This document shows, one piece after another, positions 7,680-16,800 of a DNA stretch of 22,022 nt. The first letter of the stretch is position 1. Each line of letters begins with the position of its first letter. The translations under genes were made by a program, and so were the position numbers. The notes beneath the pieces were generated by a model. The model was not told the DNA's origin. It saw nothing but the letters and a program-made list of their open reading frames with translations, and ran no database searches. Origin of the DNA: Prevotella sp. UBA2746 (GTDB lineage Bacteria; Bacteroidota; Bacteroidia; Bacteroidales; Bacteroidaceae); NCBI GenBank assembly GCA_002353555.1, contig DEJO01000016.1, positions 1-22,022 of the forward strand, read 5' to 3'.

Positions 7680-7710
7680 TTTGTATTTCACTCACTTCAT
7701 CGTATCTTTG
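7680..7710 (+). promoter_or_regulatory. Promoter of the sensor-phosphatase gene; decides its start
   Basis: TTTG (7680-7683), 19-base spacer, TATCTTTG (7703-7710), a perfect match. Transcription should begin near 7717, so the longer open frame beginning at 7681 cannot be fully translated and the ATG at 7732 is the likely start. Bases CATTTTGT at the -33 end are shared with the two preceding plus-strand promoters. Confidence 0.8.
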
Positions 7711-7731
7711 TGCGCAATTCCTATCGTCAAC

Positions 7732-9942
7732 ATGAAAGAGTGGATCGGAAAATTGCTGAAAATGGCGCGGTCGAACATCAGCTTGACTTTGATTATCATC
7801 GCCGCACTCATGGTGGAACTGGTTTCTATCGTGCAGTACAATTATGTGCGTGACCTGCTCAGGAACAAGCTGGAGCAGCGGGCAGAGATGGAACTGGTGG
7901 CGAAGGGTGAAATCATTGACAACATGCTGGACGATGCCGAGGCAACGATGGCGGAGCACGTATGGGACATCCAGGCCAACCTGGGGAATCCTGATGCGAT
8001 GTTCGGCGTCACCGAGCGACTCATCATGGCCAACCCGCATGTCGTCGGTGGCTGCATAGCCTTTGTGCCCGACTATTATCCGGAGAAGGGAAGGCTCTTT
8101 GAGCCATACGCCTATAAGGTGGATGGGACAGTAAAGGTGGAGCAGATTGCCACCGAGCAGCATAACTATACCGACCATCCTGCCTACCAAAAGGTGGTGG
8201 CAACACGCAAGGAGTTCTGGAGCGACCCATATATATATGGTGATAAGTCGGAGGAGTATCTGACGACCTATTCGTTCCCATTGGTTGACAAGAAGGACAG
8301 GATGGCAGCCGTCGTCGGTCTCGACATCAACCTGTCGTGGCTGGGCGACACCCTCAATGCCGAGATGGCACATCCGTCGTCGTTCGGCTTGATGCTCACG
8401 GGAAAAGGCAAGCTCGTGGCGGGTCCTTCGGCACGGCACGTGAAGCAAAACGACGTCAACTCCATTGTCAAGGTCATCAACGACAGCACCGTGGAGCGCA
8501 GGCGCACACCCAACGGGAAGTACTGGGTGAAGGAGTTCATAGACCCGGAAGACCATGAAAAGGCCTATGTCTACTTCCTGCAGATGGACGGCAACCCGTA
8601 CTGGCAGATAGCCATCGTCAACTACGACAGCGAGGTATACGAGCCGCTGTACAGGATGCGGTCGCGCAACATGTTCATGATTTTGGCAGGTCTGTTCGTG
8701 ATGTTCTTTATCATCAACCGCTTTGCACGCAACGAGAAACGGCTGCACCAGGCTAACATCGACCAGGCACGGATAGGCAGCGAACTGCGCATTGCCAAGA
8801 CCATTCAGATGGAGATGCTGCCCAAGACGTTCCCGCCCTATCCCGACCGCAACGACATAGACATCTATGGGTCGCTCGTGCCTGCCAAGGAGGTGGGCGG
8901 CGACCTCTTCGACTTCTTCATCCGCAACGAGAAACTGTTCTTCTGCATTGGTGATGTCAGCGGAAAGGGAGTGCCGTCGGCTATGGTGATGTCGGTCATT
9001 CGCACCCTCTTCCGCATGGTCACCCGCAGCGAGAGCGACCCGGCCCTGATCATGAAGATGCTGAACAGGGAACTCTGTCGCAACAACGAGACCAACATGT
9101 TCGTCACCTTCTTCATCGGTATCCTCGACCTGCCTACAGGACACTTGTATTACTGCAATGCAGGCCATGACAACCCCGTGCTGATCGGTGAGCAGACGGA
9201 GAAGCTGGAGGCAAAGGCTAACCTGCCGCTGGGCGTCTTCGACAACTATGAGTACCAGATGCACGACAGCATGCTGCCTACCGATACCACCATCTTCCTC
9301 TATACCGACGGGCTGACCGAGGCGAAGAACCCCCATCGTCAGCAGTTCACCAGAAAACGGATGATGAAGGTGCTGGAGCGTTGCCGCCAGCGCAAGCTGG
9401 TCGCTGCCCAGCCGCTGGTCGGTGAGATTGCCCGGCAGGTACACCTGTTTGCGAAGGATGCCGAACAGAGCGACGACCTGACGCTGCTGGCCATCCGCTA
9501 TCAGCGCAAGAAGGAGACGTATGTCCTGGAAGACACCATCACCTTGAAGAATAACGTAGGACAGATAGACCTGCTGAGCGACTTCAGCAAGACGGTCTTC
9601 AGCCGGCTGAAGATGAACCGGAAGGAGGCCAACGGCATGAGGCTGGCGGTCGAGGAGGCTGTCGTCAACGTCATCAGCTATGCCTACCCCGAAGACGAGA
9701 CGGGCGACATCGTCGTGCAGGCAAAGTCAGACGGCAGGCAGGTACAGTTCGTCATCATCGACTCAGGAGCGGCGTTCGATCCGACAAAGATCCAAAGTGC
9801 CAACACGACGATGGCGGCGGAAGAGCGCCCGATAGGAGGACTCGGACTGTTCCTCGTCCGCAAGATGGTAGACTCCATCAACTACGAGCGCGTCGAGGGA
9901 AAGAACGTGCTGACGTTGCGTAAGAAATACCAGACTGAATAA
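7732..9942 (+). CDS. Membrane sensor with SpoIIE phosphatase and RsbW-like kinase domains
   Basis: 736 residues with an unusual combination of opposing activities. Order: TM1 (about 16-35); an extracytoplasmic Cache-like sensor (about 36-310, with the FWSDPYIYGDKSEEY and VVGLDINLSWL segments typical of Cache folds); TM2 (about 314-332); a short helical linker; a PP2C/SpoIIE serine phosphatase (about 365-590) with GGDLFDF (Asp391), GDVSGKG (Asp408), YTDGLTEA (Asp526) and SDDLTLLAIR (Asp581, Asp582) as metal-binding residues; and a GHKL ATPase of the RsbW/SpoIIAB anti-sigma-factor kinase type (about 605-736) with EEAVVNV (Asn646) and GGLGLFLVRKM. By family, the kinase phosphorylates a STAS protein on serine and the phosphatase reverses it. 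The STAS gene begins 19 bases downstream. ATG at 7732 was chosen because the promoter ends at 7710. The ligand and final output are unknown. Confidence 0.88.
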   Translation: MKEWIGKLLKMARSNISLTLIIIAALMVELVSIVQYNYVRDLLRNKLEQRAEMELVAKGEIIDNMLDDAEATMAEHVWDIQANLGNPDAMFGVTERLIMANPHVVGGCIAFVPDYYPEKGRLFEPYAYKVDGTVKVEQIATEQHNYTDHPAYQKVVATRKEFWSDPYIYGDKSEEYLTTYSFPLVDKKDRMAAVVGLDINLSWLGDTLNAEMAHPSSFGLMLTGKGKLVAGPSARHVKQNDVNSIVKVINDSTVERRRTPNGKYWVKEFIDPEDHEKAYVYFLQMDGNPYWQIAIVNYDSEVYEPLYRMRSRNMFMILAGLFVMFFIINRFARNEKRLHQANIDQARIGSELRIAKTIQMEMLPKTFPPYPDRNDIDIYGSLVPAKEVGGDLFDFFIRNEKLFFCIGDVSGKGVPSAMVMSVIRTLFRMVTRSESDPALIMKMLNRELCRNNETNMFVTFFIGILDLPTGHLYYCNAGHDNPVLIGEQTEKLEAKANLPLGVFDNYEYQMHDSMLPTDTTIFLYTDGLTEAKNPHRQQFTRKRMMKVLERCRQRKLVAAQPLVGEIARQVHLFAKDAEQSDDLTLLAIRYQRKKETYVLEDTITLKNNVGQIDLLSDFSKTVFSRLKMNRKEANGMRLAVEEAVVNVISYAYPEDETGDIVVQAKSDGRQVQFVIIDSGAAFDPTKIQSANTTMAAEERPIGGLGLFLVRKMVDSINYERVEGKNVLTLRKKYQTE

Positions 9943-9961
9943 AAAAAATAAAATAAAAAAA

Positions 9962-10264
9962 ATGGAAACAACAATTCAAGAAGTAAACGGCAAGCTGGTT
10001 GCCACGTTGCAGGGAGAGATGGACACGGCGGCAGCCGTGGAAGTAGAGAAAGCGCTGAAACCCCTTTACGAGAGCGAGGGACGGGAGATTGTCATCGACT
10101 GCACCCGCCTGGAGTATATCGCCTCCAGCGGCCTGCGCATCCTGCTCAGCATCCTCAAGAAGGCGAAGACCAACAGCAACCATGTGGTCTTGAAGAACGT
10201 CAATGAGGATATCAAGGAGGTGTTCGAGCTGACGGGCTTCATCAACATCTTCGATTTCGAATAG
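9962..10264 (+). CDS. STAS-domain anti-sigma-factor antagonist-like protein
   Basis: 100 residues, the size of SpoIIAA/RsbV. The core motif CTRLEYIASSGLRILL (47-62) carries the phosphorylatable serine of the family just before Gly57 (Ser56, with Ser55 beside it). In partner-switching systems the unphosphorylated form binds the kinase/anti-sigma protein and phosphorylation releases it. The upstream gene encodes both the likely kinase and the likely phosphatase in one polypeptide, 19 bases away across an almost pure A/T leader, so the two are probably co-transcribed. Which regulator the switch controls is not visible: no sigma factor or free anti-sigma gene lies in the window. A stem-loop follows the stop codon directly, ending the operon. 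Confidence 0.9.
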   Translation: METTIQEVNGKLVATLQGEMDTAAAVEVEKALKPLYESEGREIVIDCTRLEYIASSGLRILLSILKKAKTNSNHVVLKNVNEDIKEVFELTGFINIFDFE

Positions 10265-10266
10265 GC

Positions 10267-10286
10267 GTGCCCCCCTTTTGGGGCAC
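10267..10286. terminator. Stem-loop after the STAS gene
   Basis: GTGCCCC (10267-10273) pairs perfectly with GGGGCAC (10280-10286) across a 6-base loop, starting two bases after the TAG stop. No strong T-run follows, so efficiency is uncertain. It lies between two converging transcription units and could act in both directions. The stretch 10287-10441 holds nothing else I can identify. Confidence 0.5.
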
Positions 10287-10441
10287 CCTCTTCCTCTGTG
10301 CCTCTGTATGAGATTTTTAACAGGCTGATAAGGAGTGTCATTTCGTGACAAATGAATTCCTTTGAAAAGAGGTACGGTTTGTAAACTATCATTCGATGCT
10401 CTTGTCCAAACGATGCATCATTGTCCTTTATTATAATTGAT

Positions 10442-10755
10442 TCATTCCCTGACATGTGTGATGCCATGCCAGTAGACGGTGTCGAACGTCAGGGAGGGCA
10501 GTGTGGCGGTGGCATCGCCGATGGCTGCCTGTCGGCAGTTGGCTGCTTGCAGTTCTTCTGCCGCCCATTGTTCCAGCACCTTTGACGCAGCAGACCTGTC
10601 GCGTTGATGACATACCTGTGCAACTCTATCTCCACACCGTTGCGTTCCAGCTTGATGTGTTTGGGATTCTCGTCCTCGTAGCTGTCGGGGTCGGCAGAGA
10701 GCTGTCCCTCGTCGTCGGTGTGTCGCCACAAAGCCATGCGCACGAGGCACAGCAT
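10442..10755 (-). pseudogene. Frameshifted small gene downstream of the NRPS
   Basis: Not recognised. From ATG at 10755 the frame reads MLCLVRMALWRHTDDEGQLS and on through HIKLERNGVEIELHRYVINA with well-behaved codons; beyond about 10600 it turns into an implausible proline- and cysteine-rich tail. At that point the neighbouring frame takes over with sensible sequence, SAASKVLEQWAAEELQAANC... to THVRE, ending at TGA 10442-10444. Joined across bases 10595-10602 the product would be about 104 residues. A one-base insertion or two-base deletion in the genome, a sequencing error, or programmed frameshifting would each explain it; no classic slippery heptamer is evident. It begins about 55 bases after the NRPS stop on the same strand and was probably the last gene of that operon, so an intact homologue beside similar NRPS genes would be informative. 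An ATG at 10736 (MALWRH) is an alternative start. Confidence 0.5.
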
Positions 10756-10809
10756 CTGTCTTTTCTTCTTTTCTCATGCCGTAAAGATTTTTTTTAACTA
10801 CGTGAAACT

Positions 10810-13800
10810 TCAGTCGAAGTACCCCATGTCGTTGATGGCCTTGAGGAACTGGCGTACATAGTCCCATGACGTGGGCGACCATCGGAATCCGAGGCGGTAG
10901 AGCACCTGGGTGGTGTAGTTGTTCTTCGTCGGAATCATGTAGGACTCGTGTCCGTGTGCCATGTCCTGATATGCCAACAGGCTGGACAGGAGCTTAGCCT
11001 TCTCTGCGTCCTGCTTGGCAGTTTCCATTTCTTCGGAGAAGACGGGAGCCTCTACCGGTCTGGGTGCCTTGCCGATCTGTCCCAGTTCGTTCAGCACGTC
11101 GCCGAAGTAGACGTGGTGGTTGTTGAACGGGTGGAAGAGCGTACACTCGCGTGGAGTCTGGGCAAGCAGGACGATGGCTTGTGCCACCTCGTTGATGGGC
11201 GAGAACTCCATGGGGTCGTCGCACATGGCGTATGGGTAGCATCCTAACATCTTGAAGACGCGGATGCGCCCCATGGCGCTGTTGGTCTGGAAGTTGATCT
11301 GGAACTCGCCGTCGGAGGAGCGCGGTGCCAGGTTGCCCACACGCATCACCTTGGTGCCGACGCCGTGGACGGCAGCCGCTTCGAGCACGACGCGCTCGGA
11401 GATGAACTTCGAGTGGATGTACTGGTTGTCCATGTACTGTCCGTAGTAGAGCTTCTGCTCGGTGAGTTTCGCTTCCGGTCCGGGCTTCCCGTCTACCGAC
11501 AGTCCTGCGGTGCTGTAGGTGGAGATGTGTACGAGTCGTGCTCCTGTCTTGGCGCAGAACTTCACGCAGTTGACGGCACCGCCGATGTTGACGTCTTCAA
11601 TCTCCGTTCCCTTGGAGAAGTGCTTGACCATGGCGGCACAGTTGAAGACGGTGTCTATCTTGCCGTCGACCGTTATCTCCTGGGTGACGTCACCCAGGAG
11701 CACGTGCAGCCGGTTGCCGAAGAGCTCCTTGTAGTTCTTTCCGAAGTAGTAGAACAACATCTGGCGCAATCGTCGCTCGGCCTTGTCGAGGTCTTTGGCG
11801 CGTACCATGCACCACAGCTCAGGTATGTCGTCGCGCTCAATCAGCTCCTTCAGCACGTGGATGCCTAAGTAGCCGGTGGCTCCCGTCAGCAGGACGTTGC
11901 CGATGGGCTGCCGTTCGCCCTTCCTGAAGCTGTCCAGGGTGTTGCGCATGAGCATGGTGTCGATGGGCTTGTAGTCGTACCTTGCATCCTCGGTGTCGTC
12001 GCTTTGGACGACGTCGTCGGCAGTGCCGCTGACAAACTGTGCCAGCTGTCGCGGCGTGGGGTAAGAGAAGAGTTCGCCGTAGGCGATGCGGTGGTTGTGC
12101 TTGTCGGCCTCGATGATGACGCGCGTCACCATGAGCGACGTGCCGCCGAGTTCGAAGAAGTTGTCCAAAGCTCCCACCTTGTCCATCGACAGGATGTCGG
12201 CGAAGATGTCGCAGAAGAGTTTCTCCGTGTCGTTGGCAGGTGCTACGTAGTCGCGGTCGCCGGCCTGGATGACCGGTGCGGGCAACGCCTTGCGGTTCAC
12301 CTTCTGGTTCTGGTTCAGCGGAATGGCATCAATCTGCATCGTGGCAGCCGGTATCATGTACGACGGCTTCTGCTTGCCGATGAAGTTGTTGAGGGCTTTG
12401 ATGTCTATCTGCTTGTCGCTGACGATATAGGCAGCGATATACTTGCCGCCGTTGTCGTATTCAAAGGCTTGAACGGTGGCATCCTTGATGCCCTCGAACT
12501 GGCGGATGACGGCTTCGACCTCTTTCAGCTCGATGCGGAATCCGCGTATCTTCACCTGTCCGTCCTTGCGGCCTACGAACTGGATGTTGCCGTCGGGCAG
12601 GTAACGGACGATGTCGCCGGTACGGTATACTCGGTTAAATGAAGAATGAAGAGTGAAGAGTGAAGAATCGGCTGGCGCATGAAGGGATAATTCTTCATTC
12701 TTCATTCTACATTCTTCATTTACAAAAGGATTCGGGATGAAGACCTCGGCAGTCTTCTCCGGGCGGTTCAGGTAGCCGCGGCTTATCTGCGGGCCGCTGA
12801 CCCACAGTTCTCCGGCTGCTCCTGGCGGCAGTCGGTTGAACTCTTTGTCGACGATGTACAGGTGCAGGTTGTCGAGTGCTTTTCCGATGGGGATGTCAGT
12901 CTCGTAGTTCTGGACCCAATATGTTGTCGTGAAGATGGTACACTCCGTGGGTCCGTAGCCGTTGTACATCTTGTAGTGTTTCGGCGGATTCAGAGCCGAC
13001 AACTTCTCGCCGCCGACAGCGAAGTGTTCCAGTGAGTGGTTGTCGACATTCGTCGCAAACTGGTAGCCCACCTGAGTGGTGATGAACGAGTGGGTGATGC
13101 CGTTCTCGTTGAAGTAGGTGTTCAGGTCGGGCAGGTTCAGCCGGATGTCGTCGCCGATGATGTAGACACAGGCACCGCACGTAACGGCAGGATAGATGTC
13201 CATCATGCAGGCATCGAAGCCATAGCTGGCATAGGCGGCGACATGTTTGTCAGCCTTCAGGCAGAACTGCCGCTGATACCAGTGGCAGAAAGCCACGATG
13301 TTGCGATGCTCCAGCTGGCAGCCTTTCGGCACTCCCGTAGACCCGGAGGTGTAGAGGAGGATGAAGAGGCTCTCTGGCTTTGGTTCGGTTAGCTGAGGCA
13401 AGGCCTCGGCAGACGGGGCGGAGAGGGCGGGGATGTCTTTGATGAAGAGCACGTCGCCCTTGTAGTCGCTGACCAGCGGACGCAGCCCTTCGTCGGCGAT
13501 CAGCAGCCTGGCATCGGCATCCTGCATCATGAAGTTCAGCCGCTCTTCCGGATAGCTGGGGTCGAGAGGCTGGTAGGCACAGCCAGCTTTCACAATACCC
13601 AACGAAGCGATGACCATCCATTCGCAACGGGGGATGAGCACAGAGACCACATCCTCGCTACCCAGCCCCTTGGCGCTGATGTACTGGGCGATGCGCTCCG
13701 AGATGTCGTCCACCTCACGGTAGGTGTAGCGGTTCTCATGGTAGACGACACACTCGTTGTCGGGGGTCGCAGCCACCTGACTGCGGAACAGCGACACGAT

Positions 13801-16800
13801 GGTCTGCGTGTTGTCGTAGGGAACCTCGGTCTGGTTGAAGCTGTCGAGCAACTGCTCCTGTTGCTTGTCCAATAGCGATACTTGCAACAGCTGTTGTTGC
13901 GGGTCGGCAACAAATGCTTTTGTGGCGTTGACAACCGACTGGGCGAGGTGCTGCATCAGTTCCTTGCTGTAGCGCCCGTTGTCGTATTCTATGCAGACGG
14001 AAGGCTGACCTGCTTCTTCGCGGATGTAGAAGGCAACACGGAACTTGGGCGTGTCAGACTCCATATTCTCCATCTTTACCTCCTCGCCCTGGCAAATGTA
14101 TTTGTCGAGGACGCCCATCTGGTAAGCAAACATGATTTCGGCAGACAGGTCATAGTCGGCAGCAATCTGTGCAAAGGGATAGTTCTCGTGAGTCAGCGTC
14201 TCGTCGAAGTTCCGGCTGGTCTCTTCGAGGTATTCCATAACCGTCTGTTGGTTGATGGCGCTGCTCAGTGCCAACGTGTTGACAAACATGCCGACGGTGT
14301 TGCGAATACTCAGGTCGGAGCGGCCGTTGCTGATGGTGGTGATGCAAAGGCGCTCGTTGTTGGTGAACCGAGCCAGGGTGTAGAAGGTGGCAGCCAGCGT
14401 CAGATGGGCTGCCGTCAGGTTGTGCTGCCTGCAGAAGGCTTCTATCGCGGGGAAGTCTAACGCGCTGGTGACGGTACGCTGGTGACCTTCCTCCTGCGGG
14501 TTGGTCAGGTCTGACGGTATCTCGGTAACACCTTCACACTCGCCCAGCTGCTGCTGGAAGAAGTCGCGTGCAGCCTGGAACTGTTCGGTGTTCTCTGCTG
14601 CTTTCTCCGCAGCGACAAAGTCGGCAAAGGTGGCATCTTCAGGTTCTATGTCCCGACTGTCCAACAAGTCGCACAGCTGATGAATGAACACATCCATCGA
14701 ACCACCGTCCATGACCAGGTGGTGGACATCCATCAGGAGACAGACATGATGCCCGGTAGTGACCACTTCCAAGTGGTAGAGCGGTCCCTGCTTGAGGTTG
14801 AACGGCTGTACAAACTCCCATTTGTAGTTTTCCAGTTCCTCTTCACTCATGTTGCTCATGGTCACCGCCACCTCTTGGCCGGGCTGGGTCAGCATGACGA
14901 TGTCGGAACCTTGGCTGCCGAAGTGGGCTGTCAAGGCTGGATGGGCCTTGATGAGCGTCTGCAGTGCCTTCGCCAGTGCCTCCTTGTCGGTCTTGGGGGA
15001 GAACCTCAAGAGGAAGGGGATATTGTATACGGTGGAGGTCGGGTTCTTCATGCAGTCGACATAGACACCCATCTGTGCGTAGGAGAGGGGGATTTCAGAA
15101 GAAGGTTGAAGGTTCTTGCCTTGCAAGCGACCTTCGGTCGAGCGGGAGGACGATGGCTGAAGGTCGTCCCTTGTCTCTTTCTTGGCCTCTTGTGCTTTGC
15201 CGTTGCCTTCCATGTATGCTTGCAAGATGGTGTTCTCGATGCTCTGTAGCGTAGCTGACTTTGCCAGCGTCTTCGAGTTGAGGGTAACTCCGAAGCGTTT
15301 GCTGATCTGGATGGCGAGTTTGATAGCCATGATGGAGGTCAGACCGGCATAGCCTAATGGGGTAGTGAGACTGAAATCATCGTTGTTGACGATGCCTGCG
15401 ATGATGTCGTGGATTTCTTTTTCCAGGATGTTCATCGGTGCCGATGGCTCGTTGCCTTGTCCTCCTGCTCCCGCACTGCTTTGCTTTTCAGGTTTCGGCA
15501 GCGCCTTCTTGTCTACCTTCTGGTTCTGGTTCAGCGGAATCTTGTCAATCTGCATCGTTACGGCAGGCACCATGTAGGGCGGTTTCTCTTCCATGATGAA
15601 GTTGTTCAGCGCCTGAATATCCACCTTTTCGTCGCTGACGATATAGGCAGCAATGAACTTGCCGCCGCCGGTTTCGTCGAAGGCTTGCACCGTTACCTCC
15701 TTAATGCCGGGGTATTGGCGGATGATGCCTTCCACCTCTTTCAGCTCGATGCGGAATCCGCGTATCTTCACCTGACCGTCCCTGCGGCCTACGAACTGGA
15801 TGTTGCCGTCGGGCAGGTAACGGACGATGTCGCCGGTACGGTATACTCGGTTAAATGAAGAATGAAGAGTGAAGAGTGAAGAATCGGCTGGCGCATGAAG
15901 GGATGATTCTTCATTCTTCATTCTACATTCTTCAATTATAAAAGGATTCGGGATGAAGACCTCGGCAGTCTTCTCCGGACGGTTCAGGTAGCCGCGTCCC
16001 ACCTGCGGACCGCTGACCCACAGTTCGCCGGAGGCTCCGATGGGCAGCCGGTGTCCGTACTTGTCGACGACATACAAGCGGGTGTTGTCGTTAGCCTTGC
16101 CGATAGGGATGTTGTCCAAGACTTCGTTCACATGGAAGTAAGTGACGCTGACGGTAGACTCGGTAGGTCCGTAGAGGTTGATCAGCTTAAAGTCTTTTGG
16201 TGGTTGCAACGAACCTAACTTCTCGCCGCCGGTAAGGAGATAATGCAAGGTGCTGTTCTCCATCATGGAGGCAAACTGGTAGCCCACCTGAGTGGTCATG
16301 AAGGCATGGGTGATGCCGTTCTGGATAAAGTAGTCGTTCAGGGAAATCAGGTCGAGTCGCATCTCTTCCGGAACGATGTATAGCGTAGCGCCGTTGGTCA
16401 GCGCACAGTATGTTTCCATCATGCTGGCATCGAAGCCATAGCTAGCGTATGCTGAAATGCGTGAGGTCTCGTCGACGTGGAGGTAGCGCTGGTACCAGTG
16501 GCAGAAAGCTACCAGGTTGCGGTGCTCCAGTTGACAACCCTTGGGCGTGCCAGTAGAGCCGGAGGTGTAGAGGAGGATGACGCGGTCGTCAGGCTTGGGC
16601 TCTGTTGGCTGAGGCAGTGCCTCAGCAGACGGGACGGTGAGGGTGGGGATGTCCTTGGTATAGAGCACGTTGCCTTGATAGTTGCTGACCAGCGGGCGCA
16701 GCTCCTCAGTGGTAATGAGGTATTTGGCATCGGCATCCTGCATCATGAAGTTCAGCCGCTCGGCAGGGTAGGTGGGGTCGAGGGGCTGATAGGTGCAGCC

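Noticed and set aside
7681..7731. Longer N-terminus for the sensor-phosphatase protein
   Set aside because: The perfect -33/-7 promoter at 7680-7710 lies inside that extension, so it would not be fully transcribed.
7363..9444. A 693-codon open frame on the minus strand
   Set aside because: It is antisense to the transferase and the sensor-phosphatase gene, whose motifs are intact. Its sequence is His/Val/Leu-rich without any domain, typical of a shadow of GC-rich codons.
10590..10605. Programmed ribosomal frameshift in the small gene after the NRPS
   Set aside because: No X-XXY-YYZ slippery heptamer or obvious downstream structure was found; a mutation or base-call error is simpler.
12004..12642. 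Plus-strand open frame of 212 codons opposite the second carrier domain region
   Set aside because: Antisense to conserved NRPS sequence, and its end falls within the repeat insert; no independent support.
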